Assembly (NCBI GenBank): GCA_013389015.1
Contig: JACAEE010000042.1
Span: forward strand, 1-37,204
Direction: 5' to 3'
From: Hydrogenophilaceae bacterium
GTDB taxonomy: Bacteria; Pseudomonadota; Alphaproteobacteria; Caulobacterales; Aquidulcibacteraceae
Length of the DNA: 37,204 nt
Position 1 is the stretch's first letter. Each line of letters starts with the position of its first letter. Below, in pieces: positions 1 to 8,274 of the stretch. The notes below the pieces were generated by a model. That model was not told the DNA's origin. It did not search any database and saw only the letters and a program-made list of their open reading frames with translations. The translations under genes were made by a program, and so were the position numbers.

Positions 1-66
1 CCCATGGGGCGGGGGACGGGAGGTTCGCTCCGTCTACGGAGAGACTTGAACTCCGCCCCAGGGCGT

Positions 67-840
67 TCAGCGATGGGTGAAGTTGGCGGGGCGCTTGGCG
101 ATGAAGGCGGCCATGCCCTCCTTCTGGTCCGCGGTGGCGAAGAGCGCATGGAAGGTTCGCCGCTCGAACAGGACGCCTTCGGACAAAGGCGTCTCGAAAG
201 CGCGGTTGATCGCCTCCTTGCACGCCATCAACGATGGCAGGCTGAACGCAGCGATCGTGTTCGCCGTCGCCATCGCCTCTTCCATGAGCTTGTCGGCCGG
301 AACGACGCGGGCGACGAGGCCGGCGCGCTCGGCTTCCGTCGCGTCCATCATCCGCCCGGTCAGGCACATATCCATCGCCTTGGCCTTGCCGACGGCGCGG
401 GTGAAACGCTGGGTGCCGCCCATGCCGGGCATGACGCCGAGCTTGATCTCGGGCTGGCCGAACTTCGCGCTCTCGGCGGCGAGGATGAGGTCGCACATCA
501 TGGCGAGCTCGCAGCCGCCGCCCAGCGCATAGCCGGCGACGGCGGCGATGATCGGCTTGCGGCACTTGGTTAGGCGATCCCAGCCGGCGAACAGATCCTC
601 GCGCATCACGTCGGCATAGGATTTGTCGGCCATCTCCTTGATGTCGGCGCCGGCGGCGAAGGCCTTCTCCGAGCCGGCGATGAGAATGCAGCGGATCGCC
701 GGATCGGCCTCGACGTCATCGAGGGCGGCGGAAATGTCCGCGAGAACCTGGCGGTTCAGCGCGTTCAGCGCCTCAGGGCGGTTGAGCCGGATGACGGCGA
801 CGGCGTCAGCTTTTTCGAGGAGGATGGTTTGGTAGGTCAT
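67..840 (-). CDS. Enoyl-CoA hydratase/isomerase (crotonase family)
   Basis: The 257-residue protein has the length and layout of a short-chain enoyl-CoA hydratase, which adds water to trans-2-enoyl-CoA in beta-oxidation or a degradation pathway in the cytosol. The oxyanion-hole segment [10 protein letters not shown] lies near residues 61-70. [11 protein letters not shown] supplies Glu111 and GQPEIKLG supplies Glu131; the 20-residue spacing is that of the two catalytic glutamates of true hydratases, so hydratase is favoured over isomerase. The ATG at 840 is followed by a normal crotonase N-terminus ([10 protein letters not shown]). A 16-bp element shared with another gene lies 24-39 bases upstream. 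Substrate chain length cannot be read from the sequence. Confidence 0.93.
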   Translation of the reverse strand: MTYQTILLEKADAVAVIRLNRPEALNALNRQVLADISAALDDVEADPAIRCILIAGSEKAFAAGADIKEMADKSYADVMREDLFAGWDRLTKCRKPIIAAVAGYALGGGCELAMMCDLILAAESAKFGQPEIKLGVMPGMGGTQRFTRAVGKAKAMDMCLTGRMMDATEAERAGLVARVVPADKLMEEAMATANTIAAFSLPSLMACKEAINRAFETPLSEGVLFERRTFHALFATADQKEGMAAFIAKRPANFTHR

Positions 841-863
841 GGGGGCCTCGGCGTGAATGCAGC

Positions 864-879
864 CGCGAGTTAGCGCAAC
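864..879 (-). promoter_or_regulatory. Shared 16-bp promoter-like element, copy 1
   Basis: On the minus strand this reads GTTGCGCTAACTCGCG. An identical 16-mer occurs at 17227-17242, also just upstream of a minus-strand start codon. The GCTAAC core resembles the GCTANAWC -10 element described for Caulobacter housekeeping promoters. Its position, about 24-39 bases ahead of the enoyl-CoA hydratase ATG, fits a promoter. No convincing -35 is seen for this copy. Confidence 0.45.
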
Positions 880-880
880 T

Positions 881-908
881 CCCCTCTCCTGCGCCAGCGG
901 GAGAGGGG
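881..908. repeat. Intergenic hairpin between mutM and the hydratase gene
   Basis: CCCCTCTCC at 881-889 pairs perfectly with GGAGAGGGG at 900-908 around a 10-base loop. It lies just beyond the mutM stop on the minus strand and upstream of the enoyl-CoA hydratase. There is no T-run, so it is either a weak terminator for mutM or one of the CTCTCC/GGAGAG intergenic palindromes common in alphaproteobacterial genomes. Confidence 0.5.
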
Positions 909-921
909 GTTGGGGATTCCA

Positions 922-1782
922 TCAACGCTGGCACTTGGCGCAGAAAAAGGTGGAGCGGCCGGATTGGACGAGGCGGCGGACGGGGCGCTTGCAGGCGCGA
1001 CAGGGCGCGCCTTCGCGATCATAGATTTGGAAGCGATGCTGGAAATAGCCCAGCGCGCCGTCCGCCTGGGCGTAGTCCTTGAGACTCGATCCGCCGGCCG
1101 CGATGGCTTCGTTCAGCACGGCGCGGACTTCGTCGGCCAGGCGATCGAGGCGCGGGCGGGCGATCCTCCCGGCGGCGCGGCGCGGATCGATCCGTGTACG
1201 GAAGAGCGCTTCGCAGACATAGATGTTGCCCAAGCCGGCGACGACGCGCTGGTCGAGCAGCGCCGCCTTCACGCTCGTCTTCTTGCCGGCGAAGCGCGCG
1301 GCGAGATGGGCGCCGGAAAACCCCTCCCCCAGCGGCTCGGGGCCGAGATCGCGGAAATAAGGATGCGCGGCGAGCGCCTCGTGGGCGACGAGATCCATGT
1401 AGCCGAAGCGGCGCGGATCGTTGAACTCGATGACATCGCCGCGGTCGGTTTCGAACACGATGTGGGTGTGAGCGGGATCGGGCGCGTGGGCGTAATGGAA
1501 GGCGCCGGGGGCGCGGGCCTTGGCCGCGGCAGGATGGATGAGGAAGCGGCCGCTCATGCCCAGATGGGCGATCAGCGTCTCGCCGGTGTCGAGCGCGGCG
1601 AGGATATATTTGGCGCGGCGCTCCAGGCGCTCGATGCGGGCGCCCGTCAGCCGCTCGGCGAAGCGCGGCGGCAGGGGGAAGCGCAGATCCTTGCGGCGCG
1701 CGGCGGCGCGGCGCAGACGACGGCCGACCAGGACCGGCGCCAGGCCGCGCCTGACCGTCTCGACCTCCGGCAATTCAGGCAT
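922..1782 (-). CDS. mutM: Formamidopyrimidine-DNA glycosylase (Fpg/MutM)
   Basis: This bifunctional base-excision repair enzyme removes 8-oxoguanine and formamidopyrimidines and nicks the abasic site. The start is set at 1782 because the mature enzyme must begin [14 protein letters not shown]: Pro2 is the nucleophile and Glu3 the acid. An upstream in-frame ATG would bury Pro2. The protein is 286 residues, typical for the family. The C-terminus carries a zinc finger with CRAC and CAKC pairs, required for DNA binding. [13 protein letters not shown] is the canonical end. The gene is divergent from ubiE with an 89-bp gap, an arrangement I associate with alphaproteobacteria. Confidence 0.97.
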   Translation of the reverse strand: MPELPEVETVRRGLAPVLVGRRLRRAAARRKDLRFPLPPRFAERLTGARIERLERRAKYILAALDTGETLIAHLGMSGRFLIHPAAAKARAPGAFHYAHAPDPAHTHIVFETDRGDVIEFNDPRRFGYMDLVAHEALAAHPYFRDLGPEPLGEGFSGAHLAARFAGKKTSVKAALLDQRVVAGLGNIYVCEALFRTRIDPRRAAGRIARPRLDRLADEVRAVLNEAIAAGGSSLKDYAQADGALGYFQHRFQIYDREGAPCRACKRPVRRLVQSGRSTFFCAKCQR

Positions 1783-1871
1783 GCGGCGCTTTTGGCATGC
1801 GGCGAAGGGTCCAGGCGCGCGGGAAGGCCCGCGCATGGGGCGCGATATAGCGACGCCCGCGGCGGCCGGCT

Positions 1872-2660
1872 ATGTTGGCGGCAATGGCTGCTGATCGACC
1901 CGGCGCGGCGGACGACAGGACTTCGTTCGGCTTTGAAGATGTTCCGCGCGCGGAAAAAGCGCAGCGCGTGCACGGCGTCTTCGCGCGGGTGGCGCGGCGC
2001 TACGACCTCATGAACGACGCGATGAGCGGGGGGCTGCACCGGCTGTGGAAGGATGAGGCGGTCGCGAAACTCAATCCCCAACCGGGCGAATTCTTCCTGG
2101 ACGTCGCCGGCGGCACCGGCGACATCGCACGGCGAATCGCGCGGCGGGCGGAGCGAATCCGCAAGCGCCGCGGCGGGACGCCGGCGCGGATCGCGATCGT
2201 CGACATCAACGAAGAGATGCTCGCGGCGGGACGCGCGCGCGGCGAGGACGGATTCAGCTGGGTTAATGCGGACGCCGAGGCGCTTCCGTTCAGGGACGCA
2301 AGCGCGGACGGCTACACGATCGCGTTCGGCATCCGCAATTGCACCAACATCGACGCGGTGCTGCGCGAGGCGCGGCGCACGCTCAAGCCGGGCGGGCGGT
2401 TCGTGTGCCTCGAATTCTCGCGGCTGGCGATCGGGGGGATCGAGCCGGTTTACGATTTCTATTCGTTCCGGATCATCCCGCTGATCGGCAAGGCGGTGGC
2501 GGGCGACGAGGACTCCTACCGCTATCTGGTGGAATCGATCCGGCGGTTTCCGGAACAGGAAGATTTCGCCGGCATGATGCGCGACGCCGGCTTCGCGCGC
2601 GTCGGCTACCGCAATCTCGCAGGCGGGGTGGTGGCGCTGCATTGGGGATGGGCGCTCTAA
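1872..2660 (+). CDS. ubiE: Ubiquinone/menaquinone methyltransferase UbiE
   Basis: UbiE is the SAM-dependent C-methyltransferase of ubiquinone (and menaquinone) biosynthesis. Diagnostic segments are [36 protein letters not shown], the SAM-binding [21 protein letters not shown] and AFGIRNCTN, ending [10 protein letters not shown]. The length of 262 residues is slightly above the usual 250 or so, because a short N-terminal extension precedes the conserved part. The start could be the ATG at 1872 or the one at 1884; neither has a clear ribosome site. ubiB follows after 22 bases, giving the standard ubiE-ubiB operon. Confidence 0.96.
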   Translation: MLAAMAADRPGAADDRTSFGFEDVPRAEKAQRVHGVFARVARRYDLMNDAMSGGLHRLWKDEAVAKLNPQPGEFFLDVAGGTGDIARRIARRAERIRKRRGGTPARIAIVDINEEMLAAGRARGEDGFSWVNADAEALPFRDASADGYTIAFGIRNCTNIDAVLREARRTLKPGGRFVCLEFSRLAIGGIEPVYDFYSFRIIPLIGKAVAGDEDSYRYLVESIRRFPEQEDFAGMMRDAGFARVGYRNLAGGVVALHWGWAL

Positions 2661-2682
2661 GCGCTGACGACGACAGGACGGG

Positions 2683-4425
2683 ATGTTCTCCACGATCGGG
2701 CATATTCTGCGGCTCTCGCGCGTCGGGCTTACGCTTTCGCGCTATGACGCGCTTTTGCCCAAGGAATACCGAGAGCGGATGCCGCTCCGGTACCGGCTCA
2801 TCGGCGATCTCATGCGGCTTGTCGCCCGGCGGCGGAAGCCGCGCACGGTGGGGGCGCGGCTGGCGGCGGCGCTGGAGCGGCTGGGGCCGGCCTATGTCAA
2901 AGTCGGGCAGTTCCTGGCGACGCGGCCGGACATGATCGGGGTGACGGCGGCGCAGGAATTGGGGCGGCTGAAGGACCGGCTGCCGCCGTTCTCGCGCAAC
3001 ACCGCGCTCGACACCATCAATGCGGAATTGGGCGCAACCGAGGGCCTGTTCGGCACGGTGAGCGATCCGCTCGCAGCCGCCTCGATCGCGCAGGTGCACC
3101 AGGCGCTGCTGCCGAACGGCGTGGTGAAAGCGGTCAAGGTGCTCCGCCCACGGATCGAACGGCGGCTGGCGCGGGACATGGCGGCGCTGCGCTTCCTGGC
3201 GCAGACGATCGAGTTCTTCTCGCCGCGCTCACGCCGGCTTGAGCCGGTGCAATTCATCGACACCGTGTCGAGCGCGCTCGAACGGGAGCTTGATCTGCGG
3301 CTTGAGGCGGGCGCGGCCGCCGAATTCCGCGAAGTGGCCGAGGCTGACGGCTATCTGACTGTTCCCAACATCGACTGGTCGCGCTCCTCCAAGCGGGTGA
3401 TGACGCTCGATTGGATCGAAGGCGTTCCGTTTACGGATCATAAGGCGTTGGTGCGCGCCGGCGCGGACATGCAGGCGCTGGCGATCGCGGTGACGCGCGG
3501 GTTCCTGGCCGCGGCGCTCGATCACGGCTTCTTCCACGCCGACATGCATGAGGGCAACCTCATCTATGGGCGCGACGGCAAGGTTTGGGTGGTCGATTTC
3601 GGGATCATGGGCCGGATCGGGCACAAGGAGCGGCGCTATCTGGCGGAAATCCTCTACGGCTTCCTGCAGCGTGACTATAAACGCGTCGCGAAAGTGCACG
3701 CCGAGGCCGGCTATGTGAACGAGCGGTTCACGGTGGAGGAGTTCGCCCAGGCGCTGCGCGCGATCGGCGAGCCGATCTTCGGCAAGACCGCCGACGGCAT
3801 CTCCATGAGCCGGCTGCTGCTGCAGCTGTTCGACGTGACGCACCTCTTCGGCATGCATCTGCGGCCCGAGCTGGTGCTGCTGCAGAAGACGATGGTGCAG
3901 ACCGAGGGCGTGGCGCGCGCGCTCGATCCCAAGCACGACATGTGGAACGCCGCGCGGCCGATCGTGGAGCGCTGGGTGAAGCGCGAGCTGGGGCCCGAGG
4001 GCGTCGCCCGGCGCGGACTCAGCGAAGCCGGCGACGCGTTCCAGAGCCTGCGACGCCTGCCGCAGACTTTGGCCGCGATCGAGGAGGCGGCGCGGCGCGC
4101 CAACGCCGCCCCGCCGCCGGAGGAGCGGGCGCGGTTCCAATGGATGAGCGCGTGGGTGGGGTTTGCGGTCGGCGCCGTCGCGTTCCTGATGATCGCCGCA
4201 TCCGGCATTCGCGCACGGACGCCGACCATGGGGACGATCGCGCCGGCGCCGGCGGACGAAAAGGCCTGGAAGATCCCCTCCGAGGCGGCGCCCGCCGCCG
4301 CCGCGCCGCGCGCGCCAGCGCCTTCGACCGCGGCGCCGGTCCCAGAAGAAGATGGCGTGGTCCCGGAGGCTGGCGCGTCCGACTCGGCCCCTCCCGCGCC
4401 GACGCCGTTCCCGACTCCGCCCTAG
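2683..4425 (+). CDS. ubiB: UbiB-type ABC1/ADCK atypical kinase of ubiquinone biosynthesis
   Basis: UbiB is a membrane-associated atypical protein-kinase-like ATPase needed for coenzyme Q biosynthesis. The family KxGQ motif appears as YVKVGQFLATRPD (residues 71-83), followed by the Ala-rich loop PLAAASIAQVHQA, the lysine strand VVKAVKVLRP, the catalytic segment FFHADMHEGNLI and the metal-binding VVDFGIMG. After about residue 480 a single membrane helix (AWVGFAVGAVAFLMIAASG) is followed by a Pro/Ala-rich tail. E. coli UbiB has C-terminal membrane helices at the same place; the low-complexity tail is an extra here. It is co-transcribed with ubiE, and coaBC begins 55 bases downstream behind its own palindrome. 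Confidence 0.95.
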   Translation: MFSTIGHILRLSRVGLTLSRYDALLPKEYRERMPLRYRLIGDLMRLVARRRKPRTVGARLAAALERLGPAYVKVGQFLATRPDMIGVTAAQELGRLKDRLPPFSRNTALDTINAELGATEGLFGTVSDPLAAASIAQVHQALLPNGVVKAVKVLRPRIERRLARDMAALRFLAQTIEFFSPRSRRLEPVQFIDTVSSALERELDLRLEAGAAAEFREVAEADGYLTVPNIDWSRSSKRVMTLDWIEGVPFTDHKALVRAGADMQALAIAVTRGFLAAALDHGFFHADMHEGNLIYGRDGKVWVVDFGIMGRIGHKERRYLAEILYGFLQRDYKRVAKVHAEAGYVNERFTVEEFAQALRAIGEPIFGKTADGISMSRLLLQLFDVTHLFGMHLRPELVLLQKTMVQTEGVARALDPKHDMWNAARPIVERWVKRELGPEGVARRGLSEAGDAFQSLRRLPQTLAAIEEAARRANAAPPPEERARFQWMSAWVGFAVGAVAFLMIAASGIRARTPTMGTIAPAPADEKAWKIPSEAAPAAAAPRAPAPSTAAPVPEEDGVVPEAGASDSAPPAPTPFPTPP

Positions 4426-4443
4426 CGTCGACAGGCGCGAGAC

Positions 4444-4472
4444 CCTATTTTGTCCACATTGGCCAAAATAGG
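4444..4472. promoter_or_regulatory. 29-bp near-perfect palindrome, candidate operator of the coaBC fusion gene
   Basis: The outer arms CCTATTTTG (4444-4452) and CAAAATAGG (4464-4472) are exact reverse complements. The inner arms CCA (4454-4456) and TGG (4460-4462) also pair, leaving one mismatch and a 3-base centre: 12 of 13 positions are symmetric. The right arm runs into the ribosome site AGGAG (4470-4474) of the GTG start at 4481. Autoregulated type II antitoxins of the Phd/YefM class bind palindromes at just this place. It could alternatively act as an RNA hairpin that masks the ribosome site. A weak promoter (TCGACA at 4428-4433, TATTTT at 4446-4451) may be covered by the left arm. Confidence 0.7.
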
Positions 4473-4480
4473 AGAGTCCG

Positions 4481-5974
4481 GTGCGGGATTGGGCGGTCGC
4501 GGACGCAAAGAACCGGTTCTCGGAACTGATCACCAAAGCCCTGGAGGAAGGCCCCCAGCGGGTGACGCGGCGAGGCCGGCGGGTGATCGTGCGGGCCGAA
4601 GACGACGCGATCGACGCCCCCGCGCCCCGGGGGCGGGTGGAGTATGAGGGGCATGTCGCGCGGCCGGCCGAGGGCTTGCGGGTGCTGCTGATCATCGGCG
4701 GCGGCATCGCGGCGTATAAGAGCCTCGAACTCATCCGGCTGCTGCGGCAATCGGGCGTCGCCGTACGCGCGATCCTGACGGAGGCCGGCGCGCAGTTCGT
4801 CACGCCGCTCTCGGTGGGGGCGCTGAGCGAAGACAAGGTCTATGGCGACCTTTTCGATCTCACCGACGAGGCCGAGATGGGACATATCGAACTCTCACGC
4901 TCGGCCGATCTCGTGGTCGTCGCGCCGGCGACGGCCGACCTGATGGCCAAAGCGGCCAACGGAATCGCCAACGATCTCGCCTCCACCGCGCTGCTCGCCA
5001 CCGACAAGCGCGTGCTGATGGCGCCGGCGATGAATGTGCGGATGTGGACCCATCCCGCCACGCAGCGGAACTTGACGCGGCTCGCGGCGGACGGCGTGGT
5101 CATGGTCGGTCCCGACGAGGGCGCGATGGCGTGTGGGGAGTTCGGGCCCGGGCGCATGGCGGCGCCGGCGGCGATCCGTGACGCGATCATCCGTCTGCTG
5201 AATAATGAGGCGCGGCCGCTCGCCGGCAAACACGCGCTGGTGACGGCAGGGCCGACGATCGAGCCGATTGATCCGGTGCGCTTCCTCTCCAACCGCTCGT
5301 CGGGAAGGCAGGGCTATGCGATCGCGGCGGCGCTCGCCGCGGCGGGCGCGCGGGTGAGCCTGGTGAGCGGGCCGGTCGCGCTCGCCGATCCGCCGGGCGT
5401 GACCGTGAAGCGTGTCGAGACGGCGCTGGAAATGCTCGGCGCCTGCGAAGCCGCGCTGCCGGCGGACGTGTTCGTGAGCGTCGCGGCGGTCGCGGATTGG
5501 CGGCCGGACCGCTGCGCGGAGGAGAAGATCAAGAAGGGCCAGGCGGCGAAAGCGATCGGGCTGACCGAAAACCCCGACATCCTCGCCACCCTCTCCAAGC
5601 CCGGGCCGAACCGGCCGGGACTGGTGATCGGTTTTGCGGCGGAAACCGAGCACGTCGAAGCGCACGCGCGCGCGAAGATCGCCAAGAAGGGCTGCGACTG
5701 GATCGTGGCCAACGACGTGTCCGGCGACGTGATGGGCGGCGTCGAGAACGAAGTGCTGCTGATCCGCCGCGACGGCGCCGAGCGCTGGCCGCGGATGGCG
5801 AAGGAGGCCGTGGCGGCGCGGCTTGCCGATGCAGTCGCGGCGGCGCTCACAGCGCGGGGCGGAGGCCTGACAGGGCGGGCTCGCTGCGCTGATGGCGCAC
5901 ACGCCGCTAAGCCTTCGCGGCGCCGCAGGTGGCGGCGCCGAGCACGCAGAAGCTGGCGCAGTATTTGTGATTGA
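4481..5974 (+). CDS. coaBC: Phd/YefM antitoxin domain fused to CoaBC (phosphopantothenoylcysteine synthetase/decarboxylase)
   Basis: CoaBC makes 4'-phosphopantothenoylcysteine and decarboxylates it to 4'-phosphopantetheine in CoA synthesis. CoaC covers about residues 66-240, with catalytic His135 (MGHIELSR), PAMNVRMW (Asn184) and ACGEFG (Cys218). CoaB follows at about 248-455, with VTAGPTIEPIDPVRFLSNRS and the lysine motif EEKIKKGQ near 350. Unusually, residues 1-45 read as a Phd/YefM antitoxin N-terminus (WAVADAKNRFSELITKALEE, then GPQRVTRRGRRVIV). The frame is open throughout and no good internal start exists; only GTG (residue 53) or TTG codons could serve, without a ribosome site. The chosen GTG has AGGAG 6 bases upstream. 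The last 40 or so residues are Arg-rich and overlap the convergent radical SAM gene by 68 bases, so the true C-terminus is unusual. CoaBC identity is certain; the role of the antitoxin part is inferred. Confidence 0.93.
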   Translation: MRDWAVADAKNRFSELITKALEEGPQRVTRRGRRVIVRAEDDAIDAPAPRGRVEYEGHVARPAEGLRVLLIIGGGIAAYKSLELIRLLRQSGVAVRAILTEAGAQFVTPLSVGALSEDKVYGDLFDLTDEAEMGHIELSRSADLVVVAPATADLMAKAANGIANDLASTALLATDKRVLMAPAMNVRMWTHPATQRNLTRLAADGVVMVGPDEGAMACGEFGPGRMAAPAAIRDAIIRLLNNEARPLAGKHALVTAGPTIEPIDPVRFLSNRSSGRQGYAIAAALAAAGARVSLVSGPVALADPPGVTVKRVETALEMLGACEAALPADVFVSVAAVADWRPDRCAEEKIKKGQAAKAIGLTENPDILATLSKPGPNRPGLVIGFAAETEHVEAHARAKIAKKGCDWIVANDVSGDVMGGVENEVLLIRRDGAERWPRMAKEAVAARLADAVAAALTARGGGLTGRARCADGAHAAKPSRRRRWRRRARRSWRSICD

Positions 5975-6851
5975 GCGGGACAGGGCGTGCGGCTTCGGCG
6001 AGCGTGGCGCCCAGTTCGAACCGCGGATCGTAGGGCAGCAGCGTGCAGGCGATAACCGCGGGGCGCTCTGCGCCGCTGCGTTTCACGATCATACGCGCAG
6101 TCGCGCACATCACGTCTTCCGGGCTCTTGTCCAGGATGGCCCAGCAGGCTTCGGTGATTTCGGGGGGATCGGCGTCGGGCGCCAATTCGGGAAAGATGAC
6201 GAGCGCTGAAGGATCGTCGGCTTCGACCGGCAGGCGATGCGCCGCGAGGAGCGCGCGGAACTTGTCGCGCAGCGCGCGCTCGTCGTCGGCGGCCAGGCGG
6301 CGGCCGGCGATCTCGACATTGAAGCCCTCCCCGGCGAGCCAGCGCAGGCCCTCCATCGTCTTCGCGTAGCTTCCCGCGCCGCGCTCGGCGTCGTGCGTCT
6401 CCGGGCGCGGATCATCGAGCGACACGCGCAACCGCAGGCGCGCGCCGAAGCGCAGATTGAGGCCCGCGAGCGCGGCCTTTCGGCGCATCATCGGGCGCAT
6501 CGCGTTGGTGAGCACGAGCGTCTCGAAGCCGCGCGAAAGCGTCTCCTCCAGGATCGCGATCATCGCGGGGTTCATGAACGGCTCGCCGCCGGTGAAGCCG
6601 ATCAGGCGCACAGGAAGCCGGTCGCGGGCGATCTCATCGAGATAGAGACGCACGTCCTCAAGCGTGAGATAGGCCAGGCGATCGTTGCGGGGCGAGCTTT
6701 CGATATAGCAATGCGCGCAGGCGATGTTGCAGAGCGTGCCGGTGTTGAACCAGAGCGTCTCCAGCGCCCCGAGCGCAACCACCGCCCGAGCCTCGCCCTT
6801 GGCGGTGCGGCGAGGGTCAGCGAACTTGGCGGGCGATTCCAGCAGCGTCAT
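5907..6851 (-). CDS. Radical SAM protein of unknown substrate
   Basis: The 314-residue protein has the radical SAM cluster motif CNIACAHC (Cys41, Cys45, Cys48), a [10 protein letters not shown] glycine-rich SAM segment near residues 85-95, and a TIM-barrel-like core. The C-terminal third holds several more cysteines (around [33 protein letters not shown]), consistent with an auxiliary iron-sulfur cluster of the SPASM/twitch kind, although I cannot assign a subfamily. The start at 6851 is chosen because the upstream reading frame lacks family-like sequence and runs over dut. The gene is divergent from dut (48-base gap) and convergent with coaBC (68-base overlap). No peptide or cofactor substrate is evident nearby. 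Confidence 0.85.
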   Translation of the reverse strand: MTLLESPAKFADPRRTAKGEARAVVALGALETLWFNTGTLCNIACAHCYIESSPRNDRLAYLTLEDVRLYLDEIARDRLPVRLIGFTGGEPFMNPAMIAILEETLSRGFETLVLTNAMRPMMRRKAALAGLNLRFGARLRLRVSLDDPRPETHDAERGAGSYAKTMEGLRWLAGEGFNVEIAGRRLAADDERALRDKFRALLAAHRLPVEADDPSALVIFPELAPDADPPEITEACWAILDKSPEDVMCATARMIVKRSGAERPAVIACTLLPYDPRFELGATLAEAARPVPLNHKYCASFCVLGAATCGAAKA

Positions 6852-6899
6852 ACATCTCTCTTGGGTCGCAACGGGGTCGAATCCGCTAAAGCTTCGGTC

Positions 6900-7361
6900 A
6901 TGTCTACGTCTGAGCTTCCCCTTTTGGTTTCGCCGCTGCCGCATTTCGAGGGCCTGCCGCTGCCCGCGTATGAAACCGCGCATGCGGCCGGGATGGACTT
7001 GCGCGCCGCGGTTGCGGCGGATGCGCCGATGACGCTGGCGCCGGGCGATCGCGTTCTTGTGCCGACCGGCCTCACCATGGCGCTGCCCGAGGGGTATGAG
7101 GCGCAGGTGCGCCCGCGCTCGGGGCTCGCGATCAAGCACGGCGTGACCTGCCTCAACACCCCCGGCACAATCGACGCCGACTATCGCGGCGAGATCAAAG
7201 TCATCCTGATCAATCTCGGGCGCGAGGCGTTCATCATCAAGCGCGGGGAACGGATCGCGCAGATGGTGATCGCGCCGGTGGCGCGCGCGCGCTGGGACGT
7301 GCGCGATCAGCTGCCCGATTCAGCGCGCGGCGCCGGCGGATTCGGCTCCACGGGGCGCTGA
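6900..7361 (+). CDS. dut: Deoxyuridine 5'-triphosphate nucleotidohydrolase (dUTPase)
   Basis: dUTPase converts dUTP to dUMP and pyrophosphate, keeping uracil out of DNA and supplying dTMP synthesis. All five trimeric-dUTPase motifs are present: [39 protein letters not shown] and the glycine-rich C-terminal [11 protein letters not shown] that closes over the active site. At 153 residues it has normal length. The frame stays open far upstream, antisense to the radical SAM gene, but homology begins at the ATG at 6900. The coaBC-dut neighbourhood is common in bacteria; here the two are separated by the opposite-strand radical SAM gene. Confidence 0.97.
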   Translation: MSTSELPLLVSPLPHFEGLPLPAYETAHAAGMDLRAAVAADAPMTLAPGDRVLVPTGLTMALPEGYEAQVRPRSGLAIKHGVTCLNTPGTIDADYRGEIKVILINLGREAFIIKRGERIAQMVIAPVARARWDVRDQLPDSARGAGGFGSTGR

Positions 7362-7430
7362 CGCAGCGTTGCGACAAATTGCAGTGCGGATCGATTTTGC
7401 GCCGTCACACTGGCCGCGTAGCATAAAGCC

Positions 7431-8201
7431 ATGCGGGCCAAGAGAATTCCTCACACATTCGTAATCGCAACGATGACGCTGGCGTCAGCAGCGTGCGAGA
7501 CGATGAGCCCGCCCGATGCGCTTGAGCTTGCGCGGCGCAACAGCGAGGCGCGCGGCGGCGCGAGCGCGATCGAGCGGGTGCGCGGCGTCGATCTGTGGCT
7601 CGATATGCGTGAAGGCGAGACGCGCGTGCGGGGACACTATGTCGCCAACCGCGACGGCTGCATGCGCATCGACATCTATGACCGCGACGCGCGGGTGTTC
7701 ACCGAGGCGATGACGCCCGATGGGGGATGGAATGTCGGCGCCGTCGCCAGCGAGGTGCAGGAAAACAGCGCGCGCGGCGCGGCGGCGCTAAGGCACAGCA
7801 TCGAAAGTCCGTTCCGGCTCTTCGGCCTGCACGAATTCCCCGGACGCGGACACCGGCTCTCGTCCGGCGAGGCGGCGACGATCGACGCGCGCAACTATTT
7901 CCGGCTCGATGTGACGTATGCGGACGGTTACGTCGCGGAGCTCTATCTCTCGCGCAGCGACGCGCTGATCGAGCGCATGCGGGAGCGCAAGCCGGCGCAT
8001 GTGGACGCCAATCCCTCCGTGCGGCGGATCGAGACGCAGGTCTCGGACTATCGCGAGGTCGCGGGGGTGCGCTTCCCGTTCCTCACCCAGGAGATCGACA
8101 TCGACACGCTGGAGACGGTGTCCTCGGCGCGGGTGGAGCGGCTGATGGTGAACACGCCGGAGGCGCTTTCGGTGTGCGAGACCGAACCGCCGGGGGCGTG
8201 A
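7431..8201 (+). CDS. Exported hypothetical protein, possible lipoprotein with LolA-like fold
   Basis: The N-terminus (MRAKRIPHTFVIATMTLASAAC) has a positive start, a hydrophobic stretch and a Cys, suggesting a lipoprotein signal, but the residue at -3 is Ser rather than the usual Leu, so ordinary cleavage is also possible. The remaining 230 or so residues alternate short polar and hydrophobic strands (GHYVANRDGCMRIDIY, NYFRLDVTYADGYVAELYL, YREVAGVRFPF), as in LolA/outer-membrane sorting-protein-like beta folds that bind lipids. No catalytic motif is visible. It stands alone between dut and a permease gene. Function is unknown. Confidence 0.7.
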   Translation: MRAKRIPHTFVIATMTLASAACETMSPPDALELARRNSEARGGASAIERVRGVDLWLDMREGETRVRGHYVANRDGCMRIDIYDRDARVFTEAMTPDGGWNVGAVASEVQENSARGAAALRHSIESPFRLFGLHEFPGRGHRLSSGEAATIDARNYFRLDVTYADGYVAELYLSRSDALIERMRERKPAHVDANPSVRRIETQVSDYREVAGVRFPFLTQEIDIDTLETVSSARVERLMVNTPEALSVCETEPPGA

Positions 8202-8274
8202 GGGCCTCCGCTCCCCTCCTCTTGCCCTGACCCGGGGACCCGTCATGATCACCGTAGAAAAAGGGGGCGGGCGC

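Noticed and set aside
3229-4836. Long open frame antisense to ubiB and coaBC
   Set aside because: It crosses two certain genes and the palindrome, with low-complexity Arg-rich translation; explained by GC codon bias.
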